A DNA stretch of 64,000 nucleotides from Methylocystis sp. IM3 (GTDB lineage Bacteria; Pseudomonadota; Alphaproteobacteria; Rhizobiales; Beijerinckiaceae): contig NZ_JBBPBZ010000001.1 of the NCBI RefSeq assembly GCF_038070105.1, forward strand, positions 62,001 to 126,000, given 5' to 3'. Of the stretch, positions 43,425 through 51,222 are shown piece by piece. The notes beneath the pieces are model-generated. The model saw only the letters and a list, made by a program, of their open reading frames with translations, did not search any database and was not told where the DNA came from. Numbering within the stretch: position 1 is the first letter of the stretch; every line of letters starts with the position of its first letter. Position numbers and translations under genes: made by a program.

Positions 43425-44504
43425 ATGCCTGTCGCCGTTCCTTATGGTCGCAAGACACAAAAACCGCCCAAGGTCGAAGAATTGCACATCCTCTGGATCA
43501 CGGCCGGATTGGGTTGCGACGGAGACACGGTTTCGATCACGGCCGCCAGCCAGCCCAGCATAGAGGACGTGCTTCTTGGGGCGGTCCCCGGATTACCAAA
43601 AGTGCATCTTCACAATCCGGTGCTGGCCTATGAGGTCGGCGACGAGTTCTTGCAGATTTTTCACCAGGCGGCCCGCGGCGAAGTCGATAATTTCGTGCTG
43701 GTCGTCGAAGGCTCGGTTCCCAACGAGAAACTGAGCGGCGACGGCTATTGGGCGGCTTTCGGTACCGATCACAAGACCGGACAACCGATCACAACAAATG
43801 AGTGGATCGACCGCCTGGCGCCGAAGGCGCTCGGGGTCATCGCCGCCGGAACCTGCGCCACCTACGGCGGCATTCACGCAATGAAGGGCAACCCAACAGG
43901 CTGTATGGGCGTCGCCGATTATCTCGGTTGGGATTGGAAATCCAAGGCGGGACTTCCAATCGTCAACGTGCCCGGATGCCCGGTACAACCCGACAACTTT
44001 ATGGAGACGCTGCTTTATCTCCTGCGGCAATTAGCGGGAGCGGCGCCCATGATCCCGCTCGACGATGCGCTGAGGCCCAAGTGGCTTTTCGACATGACGG
44101 TGCATCAAGGCTGCGATCGCGCCGCATATTATGAACAGGCCCAGTTTGCGCATGAGTATGGCTCTCGCAAATGCCTCGTGAAGATCGGCTGCTGGGGTCC
44201 CGTTGTCCAATGCAACGTGCCAAAGCGCGGCTGGATCGGCGGTGTCGGAGGGTGCCCGAATGTCGGCGGCATTTGCATTGGCTGTACAATGCCAGGGTTC
44301 CCGGACAAGCTCATGCCCTTTATGGACGAACCTCCTGGCGCGCGCATCTCCTCCACGCTCGTCGCTCCTTATGGCTATCTGATCCGAAATCTGCGCCGGC
44401 TCACCAACAACACGCTGAACAAAGAGCCAAGGTGGCGGCACAACAGACCAGAGCGCACCACAGGCTACGATCCGGGCAAGCCCGAAGCCCTGTATCCGCT
44501 TTAA
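43425..44504 (+). CDS. [NiFe] hydrogenase small subunit, group 1h (actinobacterial) type
   Basis: A 359-residue electron-transfer subunit. It begins MPVAVPYGRKTQKPPKVEELHILWITAGLGCDGDTVSITAA and has no Tat signal, unlike membrane-bound group 1d enzymes. The proximal-cluster motif is GLGCDGD (C31), in which an Asp follows the first Cys; group 1h enzymes use a 3Cys-1Asp proximal cluster. Other ligands lie in GTCATYGGIHAMKGNPTG, VNVPGCPVQPDNF, DMTVHQGCDRAAYYEQAQF, KCLVKIGCWGPVVQCNVPKRGW and CPNVGGICIGCTMPGFPD. Group 1h enzymes oxidise H2 down to atmospheric levels in air. The start at 43425 is taken over the frame's 43386 because the conserved region follows. Confidence 0.93.
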   Translation: MPVAVPYGRKTQKPPKVEELHILWITAGLGCDGDTVSITAASQPSIEDVLLGAVPGLPKVHLHNPVLAYEVGDEFLQIFHQAARGEVDNFVLVVEGSVPNEKLSGDGYWAAFGTDHKTGQPITTNEWIDRLAPKALGVIAAGTCATYGGIHAMKGNPTGCMGVADYLGWDWKSKAGLPIVNVPGCPVQPDNFMETLLYLLRQLAGAAPMIPLDDALRPKWLFDMTVHQGCDRAAYYEQAQFAHEYGSRKCLVKIGCWGPVVQCNVPKRGWIGGVGGCPNVGGICIGCTMPGFPDKLMPFMDEPPGARISSTLVAPYGYLIRNLRRLTNNTLNKEPRWRHNRPERTTGYDPGKPEALYPL

Positions 44505-44514
44505 GGGAAAGACA

Positions 44515-46317
44515 ATGGACCAGATCGCTGAAACCATCCGGCCGGATGCGAAGTCGCCGAACCTTGTCGAAATGAGCTGGGACCCGATTACCCGGATTGT
44601 TGGCAGCCTGGGCATTTTCACGAAAATTGATTTCGAGAATCGCCGTATCGCCGAATGTCACAGCACCTCGTCGATTTTTCGCGGCTACAGCATTTTCATG
44701 AAAGGCAAGGACCCGCGCGACGCCCATTTCATCACGAGCCGAATCTGCGGCATCTGCGGGGACAATCACGCGACATGCTCCGTCTACGCCCAGAACATGG
44801 CCTATGGCGTCAAACCGCCGCCGCTTGCCGAATGGATCATCAACCTCGGCGAAGCTGCTGAATATATGTTCGACCACAACATTTATCAGGACAATCTCGT
44901 TGGCGTCGACTTCTGCGAGCAGATGGTGAAGGAGACGAATCCAAGCGTGTGGGCGAAAGCTCAGCACACTCCTGCGCCGCATTCCGTTGACCATGGCTAC
45001 AAGACGATCGCCGACATCATGACGGCGCTGAACCCCTTTAGCGGCGAATTTTACCGCGAAACCTTGATGGTCAGTCGCTACACGCGTGAGATGTTCTCGC
45101 TGATGGAGGGACGGCACGTCCATCCTTCGACGCTATATCCTGGCGGGGTCGGTACGACGCCGACGGTGCAGCTCTTCACCGATTATCTCGTGCGGCTCGC
45201 CCGGTATGCCGAGTTTATGAAGAAATGCGTGCCACTGCACGACGATCTCTTCGATTTCATGTACGAGGCGCTGCCCGGCTATGAGGAAGTTGGAAGGCGG
45301 CGCATCCTGATCGGATGTTGGGGTTCGTTCCAAGATCCAGAAAAGTGCGACTACAACTACAAGACGATGGCCGACTGGGGCCGCGCCATGTTCGTGACCC
45401 CCGGGGTCATCGTCGACGGTGAATTGGTGACGACCAGCCTTGTCGACATCAACCTCCAAATGCGCATCCTGCTCGGCCACAGCTATTATGACGATTGGCA
45501 GAACACCGAAACCTTTGTTAAGACTGATCCACTCGGCAATACAATCGACCAGCGTCACCCGTGGAACCAGACGACGATACCGCGCCCGCAAAAGCGCGAT
45601 TTCGACGGCAAATATTCCTGGGTCATGTGCCCGCGCTGGCTAGACCAGCGTACAGGGGATCACCTCGCGCTCGACACCGGAGGCGGCGCGATTGCCCGGC
45701 TATGGTCAACAGCCTTGGCTGGAATCGTCGACGTCGGCTACGTGAAGTCGACCGGGCATAGCGTCAAAATCTATCTGCCCAAGACCGCGCTCAAGGGCGA
45801 GGTGGAGTTCGAATGGCATGTGCCCAAGTGGAGCAATGCGATTGAACGCGATCGCGCGCGCACTTATTTCCAAGCTTATTGTGCAGCTCTTGCTTATCAC
45901 TTCATCGAGAAAGCTTTAGCTGAGGTTCAGGCCGGTCGCACAAAAACCTGGACCGAGTTCAAAGTTCCAGACGAGGCGATTGGCTGCGGATTCCACGAGG
46001 CGGTTCGCGGCGTTCTTTCGCACCATCTCGTCATCCGCGGCGGCAAGATCGCCAATTATCATCCCTATCCGCCGACGCCGTGGAATGCGACGCCCCGCGA
46101 CGTCTACGGCACGCCGGGGCCCTATGAAGATGCGGTGCAGAACACGCCGATCTTTGAGGAGAATGGTCCCGACAAATTCAAAGGCATCGACATCATGCGC
46201 GCCGTGCGCAGCTTCGATCCATGCCTGCCCTGCGGCGTGCATATGTATGTGGGCGGCGGCAAAACGCTCAAAACGATTCATTCGCCGATGTTCGGCGTAT
46301 CACGCGCGGGGGCCTAG
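44515..46317 (+). CDS. [NiFe] hydrogenase large subunit, group 1h (actinobacterial) type
   Basis: A 600-residue catalytic subunit. The L1 motif SRICGICGDNHATCSVYA gives Cys78 and Cys81; the L2 motif DPCLPCGVH gives Cys570 and Cys573, together the four ligands of the Ni-Fe centre. The C-terminal 24 residues after His576 (MYVGGGKTLKTIHSPMFGVSRAGA) should be removed by the protease encoded at 49344-49856 after nickel insertion. Sequence such as WDPITRIVGSLGIFTKIDFENRRIAECHSTSSIFRGYSIFMKGKDPRD is characteristic of the actinobacterial-type class. It lies 10 bp after the small subunit. Confidence 0.95.
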   Translation: MDQIAETIRPDAKSPNLVEMSWDPITRIVGSLGIFTKIDFENRRIAECHSTSSIFRGYSIFMKGKDPRDAHFITSRICGICGDNHATCSVYAQNMAYGVKPPPLAEWIINLGEAAEYMFDHNIYQDNLVGVDFCEQMVKETNPSVWAKAQHTPAPHSVDHGYKTIADIMTALNPFSGEFYRETLMVSRYTREMFSLMEGRHVHPSTLYPGGVGTTPTVQLFTDYLVRLARYAEFMKKCVPLHDDLFDFMYEALPGYEEVGRRRILIGCWGSFQDPEKCDYNYKTMADWGRAMFVTPGVIVDGELVTTSLVDINLQMRILLGHSYYDDWQNTETFVKTDPLGNTIDQRHPWNQTTIPRPQKRDFDGKYSWVMCPRWLDQRTGDHLALDTGGGAIARLWSTALAGIVDVGYVKSTGHSVKIYLPKTALKGEVEFEWHVPKWSNAIERDRARTYFQAYCAALAYHFIEKALAEVQAGRTKTWTEFKVPDEAIGCGFHEAVRGVLSHHLVIRGGKIANYHPYPPTPWNATPRDVYGTPGPYEDAVQNTPIFEENGPDKFKGIDIMRAVRSFDPCLPCGVHMYVGGGKTLKTIHSPMFGVSRAGA

Positions 46318-46842
46318 ATGAGCGAAGGGTCCTCCAAGGCGCTACAAGGCTGTCTTCAGCGAATGCAGACAGCGATGACGGGCCTAGACGAGATCGGCGA
46401 CGCAACAGTGCGTTCGGTCGCGAAGGACCTCGTCGACGCCTTGCTCGATCTGCACGGGCTCGCTCTCGCGAGGACCATGACATTCCTGATGAACGCCGAA
46501 GGCGGCCGTGTCTTGGCGGAGCGTCTCGCAGACGACGACTGCGTCGCCGCGACAATGCTGCTCCATGGCCTGCATCCGGAGGATCCGGAAACCCGACTCC
46601 GGAAGAAAATCAGTGCGATGCGCCCACATTGGGGCGTGCGCGGATTCCGAGTCGAGCTGGCGGAGGTCTCGGCGTCGAGCGCGAAAGCGCGCATCCTTTG
46701 GAGCAATCCGATCGCCGACCGTCGCGCCGTGCTGCTCGAGGTCGAAACAGCGCTAACAGACGCTGCCCCCGATTTGGACGCCATCTTAGTTGGAGTAGCC
46801 GAAGAGGCGCAACCAGAGTCCGCGGCGGCACTGCAGAATTAG
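46318..46842 (+). CDS. NifU C-domain-like protein lacking the cluster cysteines
   Basis: A 174-residue protein starting immediately after the large-subunit stop. The N-terminal half is helical (DLVDALLDLHGLALARTMTFLMNAEGGRVLAERLADDDCVAATMLLHGLHPEDPETRLRKKISAMRPH). This matches the NifU-related proteins of group 1h loci, in which the C-terminal NifU domain follows (RPHWGVRGFRVELAEVSASSAKARILWSNPIADRRAVLLEVETALTDAAPDLDAI). The NifU C-x-x-C pair expected around 'WSNPIADRRAV' is absent, so it should not carry a shared Fe-S cluster. A role in handling the small subunit or cluster delivery is inferred from context only. Confidence 0.7.
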   Translation: MSEGSSKALQGCLQRMQTAMTGLDEIGDATVRSVAKDLVDALLDLHGLALARTMTFLMNAEGGRVLAERLADDDCVAATMLLHGLHPEDPETRLRKKISAMRPHWGVRGFRVELAEVSASSAKARILWSNPIADRRAVLLEVETALTDAAPDLDAILVGVAEEAQPESAAALQN

Positions 46843-46851
46843 GGTGGCCAA

Positions 46852-47487
46852 ATGGAGCGCTCTCAGAGGAATTGGGTGGCAAAGCTGAGGCGATTGGCGA
46901 CGACGCCGAGCATGCAGCAGGAACGCTGCGAGCTATGCGGCGCGGCAATCGGCCCAGATCACGCGCATTTGCTGGAAAACGGAGTCCGGCGCCTGCATTG
47001 CGCCTGCGAGGCTTGCAGCTTTACCTTGGCGGAGGGTCAGCGCTTCCTTCTGGTTCGACCGATGACCGAGGCGCTTGTCGATTTCAATCTCAGCGATTGG
47101 GATTGGGAGTCGATGCAACTGCCGATCGATCTCGCCTTCTTTTTCCGCAGCACAACCGAGGGCAAAGTGGTGGCGCTCTACCCGGGACCAGCTGGAGCTA
47201 TGGCTTCGACGATGAGCGAGGAGGCCTGGACGCGTCTCGTCGCCGCCAACCCGATGCTGGAGACCTTCGCGCCCGACGTGGAAGCCCTTCTTATCAACCG
47301 CACGAAAGGCGCTCGACGATATTATCGAGTGTCGATCGATCGCTGTTATGCGCTCGTGGGCCTTATTCGCTCGAGTTGGAAGGGAATCTCAGGAGGCGTG
47401 GAAGCTTGGGAGGCGATCGGGCAATTTTTCTCGGCGCTCGATTCGTCCGGCGCCGACAATAGCAACCGGGCGATCATGCATGGCTAA
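46852..47487 (+). CDS. DUF5947 family protein of the group 1h hydrogenase locus
   Basis: A 211-residue soluble protein with an N-terminal CxxC...CxxC zinc-like or rubredoxin-like site: CELCGAAIGPDHAHLLENGVRRLHCACEACSFTLAEG. The rest (RFLLVRPMTEALVDFNLSDWDWESMQLPIDLAFFFRST, ALYPGPAGAMASTMSEEAWTRLVAANPMLETFAPDVEALLINR) matches DUF5947 proteins known only from hydrogenase loci of this type. Biochemistry is unknown; a rubredoxin-like electron or chaperone role during assembly is possible. It begins 9 bases after the NifU-like stop and overlaps the next gene by 8 bases. Confidence 0.82.
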   Translation: MERSQRNWVAKLRRLATTPSMQQERCELCGAAIGPDHAHLLENGVRRLHCACEACSFTLAEGQRFLLVRPMTEALVDFNLSDWDWESMQLPIDLAFFFRSTTEGKVVALYPGPAGAMASTMSEEAWTRLVAANPMLETFAPDVEALLINRTKGARRYYRVSIDRCYALVGLIRSSWKGISGGVEAWEAIGQFFSALDSSGADNSNRAIMHG

Positions 47488-48127
47488 TCTTTCATTCACC
47501 ATCGAACGGGTCGAGGCTGAAAAGTTCTCGGCGACGCCCCTATTGCTCTTCTCCCTGCGCATGATCAATGCGGAACAAGCGCAACGCATCGAAAACATCG
47601 AGCTTAACTGCCAGATTCGCCTGGAGCCAACGCAGCGCGTCTACAGTCCGTCGGAACGCGAAAGACTCGCCGAACTTTTTGGCGCCCCTGAGCGCTGGGG
47701 CGAAACGCTGCGCAGTCTGCTCTGGACGCAGATCCACGTCTCGGTTCCCGGCTTTGAACGCGAAAAGACCGTGCAACTTCCGGTTCCCTGCACGCATGAT
47801 TTCAACATCGCGAGCGCCAAATATTTCTACGGGCTGAACGACGGCGACGCGCCGCTGTCTTTCCTTTTCAGTGGATCCTTATTCTACAAGGACGCTTGTG
47901 GCGACTTGCAAATCGAACAAATCCCCTGGTCAAAGGAGGCCCGCTTTCGTCTTCCCGTCGCAATCTGGCGGGATCTGATGAACGCCTATTATCCCAATGC
48001 CGAATTGCTGCGCGTCAGCGCGGAGATTTTTAATCGCCTCAACGATTTCAAACGTCGCAACGGACTCCTGAGCTTTGACGACACCCTCCATCGTCTCCTA
48101 CGAAATGTGGAGGTTGACGCGACATGA
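47480..48127 (+). CDS. DUF6084 family protein of the group 1h hydrogenase locus
   Basis: A 215-residue soluble protein, MANLSFTIERVEAEKFSATPLLLFSLRMINAEQAQRIENIELNCQIRLEPTQRVYS, with WTQIHVSVPGFEREKTVQLPVPCTHDFNIASAKYFYGLNDGDAPLSFLFSGSLFY. It is the DUF6084 family, mostly beta-strand in appearance (paired strands, P/D turns), with no metal motifs or membrane helices. It overlaps DUF5947 by 8 bases at its start and the next gene by 4 (ATGA at 48124-48127). Function unknown; conserved presence beside group 1h subunits suggests maturation or partner binding. Confidence 0.8.
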   Translation: MANLSFTIERVEAEKFSATPLLLFSLRMINAEQAQRIENIELNCQIRLEPTQRVYSPSERERLAELFGAPERWGETLRSLLWTQIHVSVPGFEREKTVQLPVPCTHDFNIASAKYFYGLNDGDAPLSFLFSGSLFYKDACGDLQIEQIPWSKEARFRLPVAIWRDLMNAYYPNAELLRVSAEIFNRLNDFKRRNGLLSFDDTLHRLLRNVEVDAT

Positions 48128-49347
48128 ACTTCGAGCCTGCAAAAGATATCGCCGATGCGGTATTGTTCGAAGGATACATTCTCTATCCCTACCGAGCGTC
48201 CGCGCTCAAAAACCGACAGCGCTGGACGTTTGGCGGACTCTTCCCTCGCGACTACGCCGGCGATGAGCCTTCATCTATGCAAACCGAAATTCTGGTCAAG
48301 GTGGCGGATGAGGGGCAACTGGATGTGACCCTGCGCTTTCTGCATACGCAGCGACGCAAGATCCAGAATGCAAAAGGCGACGACGTCGATGTCCTGGATT
48401 TGGACGGAAAGCAATATGTCGCATGGGACGAGGCCGTCGTGCGCGAGGTGACGGCCTCAGGATTAGCGCTGAAGTCATTAAGCGTCCACCCTGAAACCAT
48501 GTCGTTTTCCTTCCCTGCGGAAAGCAGCGTCGTGCCGCTTGCCGACGCAAGAGGCGCGATCCAACGCAGCTGTCAAGCGCTACAGGGCATCATCAAGATA
48601 TCGGCCACCCCAGTTGAAGGCAACGTGCTGCGCGTGCGTGCCAGAGCTGAAAATACCACCCCCCTACGCCTTCGCCTCTCGCGAGCCGAGGCGCAACACT
48701 ATGGGTTCTTATCCACGCACACGATCTTGGGCGCCCGCGGGTGTGCGTTTGTCTCGCTTCTCGATCCGCCAGAAGCGCTCGCCGCCGCCGCAGCCGGCTG
48801 CCAAAATCTTGGGACGTGGCCTGTCCTGGCAGGCGAGGAACCGGCGACGGATATCATCCTCTCATCGCCGATTATCCTTTACGACTACCCCAAGGTTGCG
48901 CCACAGAGCAAAAGCCAGTTTTTCGATGCGACCGAAATAGACGAGATGCTGACGTTGCGCGTGTTGACCCTAACGGATGAAGAACAATTGGAAATGGCGG
49001 CGACCGACCCGGGAGCGCGGGCTATTCTCGAACAATGTCAGGCTTTATCTCGGGATCAACTCTTCAACTTACACGGCGCACTTCGAAAGCCAATGACGGA
49101 CGGCGCCGCGCTGACTGTCGGCTCTCATGTTCGCCTCAACCCCAAAGATCGAGGCGACATTTTCGACATGGCGCTCAACGGCAAAATCGCGGTCGTCCAG
49201 GCGATCGAGCGCGATTTCGAGAACCGTCTCCACGTAGCCGTCACCCTGCTGGACGATCCGGGCAGCGACCTCGGGGAGAACGGATTTCCCGGACATCGAT
49301 TTTTCTTCTCGACAGATGAGGTGGAGCGTGTGGGAGGGCTGTCATGA
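48124..49347 (+). CDS. Conserved hydrogenase-locus protein of unknown function (407 residues)
   Basis: It begins MNFEPAKDIADAVLFEGYILYPYRASALKNRQRWTFGGLFPRDYAG, with further conserved-looking blocks YVAWDEAVVREVTASGLALKS, SLLDPPEALAAAAAGCQNLGTWPVLAGEEPATDIILSSPIILYDYPKVAPQS and DATEIDEMLTLRVLTLTDEEQLEMAATDPGARAILEQC. No signal peptide, membrane segment or metal-binding motif. I know similar long hypothetical proteins in group 1h loci but no function. The last part (VGSHVRLNPKDRGDIFDMALNGKIAVVQAIERDFENRLHVAVTLLDDPGSDLGE) resembles a small beta-barrel. Start and stop overlap the neighbours by 4 bases each. Confidence 0.78.
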   Translation: MNFEPAKDIADAVLFEGYILYPYRASALKNRQRWTFGGLFPRDYAGDEPSSMQTEILVKVADEGQLDVTLRFLHTQRRKIQNAKGDDVDVLDLDGKQYVAWDEAVVREVTASGLALKSLSVHPETMSFSFPAESSVVPLADARGAIQRSCQALQGIIKISATPVEGNVLRVRARAENTTPLRLRLSRAEAQHYGFLSTHTILGARGCAFVSLLDPPEALAAAAAGCQNLGTWPVLAGEEPATDIILSSPIILYDYPKVAPQSKSQFFDATEIDEMLTLRVLTLTDEEQLEMAATDPGARAILEQCQALSRDQLFNLHGALRKPMTDGAALTVGSHVRLNPKDRGDIFDMALNGKIAVVQAIERDFENRLHVAVTLLDDPGSDLGENGFPGHRFFFSTDEVERVGGLS

Positions 49348-49856
49348 CGCGCGTTCTCGTTGCGGGGGTCGGTAACATATTTTGCGGAGACGACGCTTAT
49401 GGCGTCGAAGTGACCAACCGCCTTCTTCGGAAAAGCTTCCCCTCCGAGGTCGATGTCAAGGATTTCGGGATCCGCGGCCTCGATCTGGCCTATGCTTTGA
49501 CCGATGGCTATGAGTTCGTCATCGTAATCGATGCCGCAGCGCGAGGACAAGAGCCTGGCTCGATATCGATCGTCGAGCCGGAGCTGGCCATCGGCGCCGC
49601 AAGCGGACCGCAACCTCATCTCGGCTCCGCGCATGGGCTCGATCCCGAAAAGGTTTTGCGCTTCGCGACGACCCTCGGCGCAACCTGCAAACGAATGCTC
49701 TTCGTCGTCTGCGAACCATTTACGCTTGGAGATGAGGATGGGCAGATTGGCCTAAGCGATGTCGTCGCCGCATCTGTCGAACCAAGCGTACAACTGGTCG
49801 AGAGCCTCGTTACTTCACTTTTGCGTGAAGGCGAGATTGCGCTCGGCGCTTGCTGA
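49344..49856 (+). CDS. Hydrogenase maturation endopeptidase (HybD/HupD family)
   Basis: A 170-residue protease of the HycI/HybD type: MTRVLVAGVGNIFCGDDAYGVEVTNRLL, with acidic residues in the GDDAYGV motif coordinating nickel, DFGIRGLDLAYALTDGYEFVIVIDAAARGQEPGSISIVEPE (second metal-site Asp) and GSAHGLDPEKVLRFA with His. It should check nickel loading and cleave the large-subunit C-terminal extension after His576. ATGA overlap with the upstream gene links translation. Confidence 0.92.
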   Translation: MTRVLVAGVGNIFCGDDAYGVEVTNRLLRKSFPSEVDVKDFGIRGLDLAYALTDGYEFVIVIDAAARGQEPGSISIVEPELAIGAASGPQPHLGSAHGLDPEKVLRFATTLGATCKRMLFVVCEPFTLGDEDGQIGLSDVVAASVEPSVQLVESLVTSLLREGEIALGAC

Positions 49857-49869
49857 AGGGAGTAGGGCT

Positions 49870-49968
49870 ATGGGTCTCTTCGAAATTATCCTCGGCCTCC
49901 TGATCCTGGCGCTGATCGCGTTCAACTTCCGAGACATTGTGCGCTATATCAAGATCACGATGATGTGA
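49870..49968 (+). CDS. Single-helix membrane peptide in the hydrogenase operon (DUF6893-like)
   Basis: A 32-residue peptide: MGLFEIILGLLILALIAFNF (one membrane helix) then RDIVRYIKITMM. The ending DI-RY-KI--M resembles the tiny DUF6893 proteins. GGGAGTAGGGCT precedes the ATG at 49870 and provides a ribosome site. It lies 13 bp after the protease gene and 15 bp before hypC in a tightly packed operon, which favours a real gene. The basic cytoplasmic tail could anchor the soluble hydrogenase to the membrane or to quinone-reducing partners; this is speculation. Confidence 0.6.
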   Translation: MGLFEIILGLLILALIAFNFRDIVRYIKITMM

Positions 49969-49983
49969 TTGGCGGAACTCGAT

Positions 49984-50268
49984 ATGTGTCTCGGTATTCC
50001 TGGCTGCATCGTAAGGATTGATGACAGAGATAATCAGCTCGCGACAGTGGACATTTGCGGCGTGCGCCGCCAGATCAACGTCTCCTGTGTCGTCGGCGAA
50101 AATGAAATCGACGCCTGCATCGGAATGTGGGTGCTCGTCCATGTCGGCTTTGCGATGAGCCGCATAGACGAGGACGAGGCCAAAGCGACGCTCAAAATAC
50201 TCAACGAGCTGGGCGAGGCGCAGACCGATATCGAGGCCATAATTGCTTCGCCTCCTTTAACGAAGTGA
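49984..50268 (+). CDS. hypC: Hydrogenase assembly chaperone HypC/HupF
   Basis: A 94-residue HypC: MCLGIPGCIVRIDDRDNQLATVDICGVRRQINVSCVVGENEIDACIGMWVLVHVGFAMSRIDEDEAKATLKILNELGE. The invariant N-terminal Cys2 (MCLGIPG) binds the Fe(CN)2CO unit on HypD and carries it to the large subunit; FAMSRIDEDEA is the conserved end. The start is ATG 49984; the track opens earlier at a TTG. It lies in the rightward operon, separate from hypD and hypE in the leftward one. Confidence 0.95.
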   Translation: MCLGIPGCIVRIDDRDNQLATVDICGVRRQINVSCVVGENEIDACIGMWVLVHVGFAMSRIDEDEAKATLKILNELGEAQTDIEAIIASPPLTK

Positions 50269-50277
50269 GTGGGAGCA

Positions 50278-50658
50278 ATGCACGAACTCTCCATTGCGTT
50301 AAGCGCGATCGAGCTCGCGGAGCAGGCTGCGAACGGCAGGCGAATTGCGCGAATCACTTTGGAAATAGGTGAACTTGCCGGCGTTGCGCCGGAAGCGCTA
50401 TTTTTTTGTTTTGATCTTGCGACCAAGGACACGCTTGCCGAAGGCGCGGAGCTCGAGATTTGCGCGCGATCTGGGATCGCACGCTGTGAACAATGTCAGA
50501 GCACTTTCCCCGCTCCCTCACGCCTCGCCATTTGTGACTGCGGATCACCAAGAATTTGTCTCGTGCAAGGCGAAGAACTCAACGTGAAGAGCGTTGAATT
50601 TTGCCAAGCGCGTCGAGAAGGCGGCGGCGTGGCGCAGCAAGCTGAGAGGGATCGTTGA
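50278..50658 (+). CDS. hypA: Hydrogenase nickel chaperone HypA
   Basis: A 126-residue HypA. The nickel site is the N-terminal MHELSIA (His2, Glu3). The zinc loop is ARCEQCQSTF ... ICDCGSPRIC, with C-x-x-C and C-x-C spacing. It works with HypB to insert Ni. The start at 50278 is set by the invariant MHE; a GTG at 50269 is just upstream. The C-terminal tail (QARREGGGVAQQAERDR) is longer than usual. Last gene of the rightward hydrogenase operon; the ISL3 fragment starts 110 bp later. Confidence 0.93.
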   Translation: MHELSIALSAIELAEQAANGRRIARITLEIGELAGVAPEALFFCFDLATKDTLAEGAELEICARSGIARCEQCQSTFPAPSRLAICDCGSPRICLVQGEELNVKSVEFCQARREGGGVAQQAERDR

Positions 50659-50768
50659 AAATCCCCTGGACGTCACATCTTAATCCGTAATGCTCTATGC
50701 GAAATGCGGGAAAGAAAATGAGTCATTTGCCATCCCACCGCCAGCACGCTTAGATTTCGCTCATCACT

Positions 50769-51222
50769 GGGTCTTCCTCACTTTGTGTTGCACCCTTGAT
50801 CGACTGGGAGCAAGGCCATAGCTTGACCGCGTGGCAAGAAACTATATTTGGTCCCTGGGGAAGGGCGTCCGAATTCTGGACGCAAAACAGATGGCTGGCC
50901 AATGGCTGATCTCGGCGGCGGCCGTCGGGTCTGGTGTCTGTCCGGACTGCGGGAAGCGCTCGACGCGCCGATACGGCTGGCATGAGCGCCATCTACAAGA
51001 TTTGCCGGCGCAAGGCGCCCCTGTTGCTGTAAAACTTCGCCTCCAGCGCTGGCGGTGTCGAAACGAAGCCTGCGAGCGTAAGACGTTCACCGCGCTACTG
51101 CCCGATGTCGCAGCGCCCCGAGCGCGTCGCACCGTGCGGCCCACCGAAATCATTTACCTTCTCGGCCATGGCGTGGGCGGGCGTCCGGGAGAGCGCCTGA
51201 TCAAGCGAATCGGCATGCCGAC
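50769..51222 (+). mobile_element. ISL3-family element, 5' fragment cut by another IS
   Basis: From the left end GGGTCTTCCTCACTT (50769) through the transposase start (GTG at about 50831, ARNYIWSLGKGVRILDAKQ) to IKRIGMPT, this copies 24213-24666 almost exactly; I counted four substitutions (GAG/GTG, ACA/ACC, TAT/TAC, ATT/ATC). At 51223 it is interrupted by the opposite-strand ISL3 element. The rest of the transposase is not found on the far side. The remaining protein fragment has the zinc finger only. Confidence 0.88.

Noticed and set aside
46221..47462. 413-codon plus-strand frame spanning the NifU-like and DUF5947 genes
   Set aside because: Arg/Gly-rich with no domain; the other frames encode recognisable hydrogenase-locus proteins with overlapping starts and stops.
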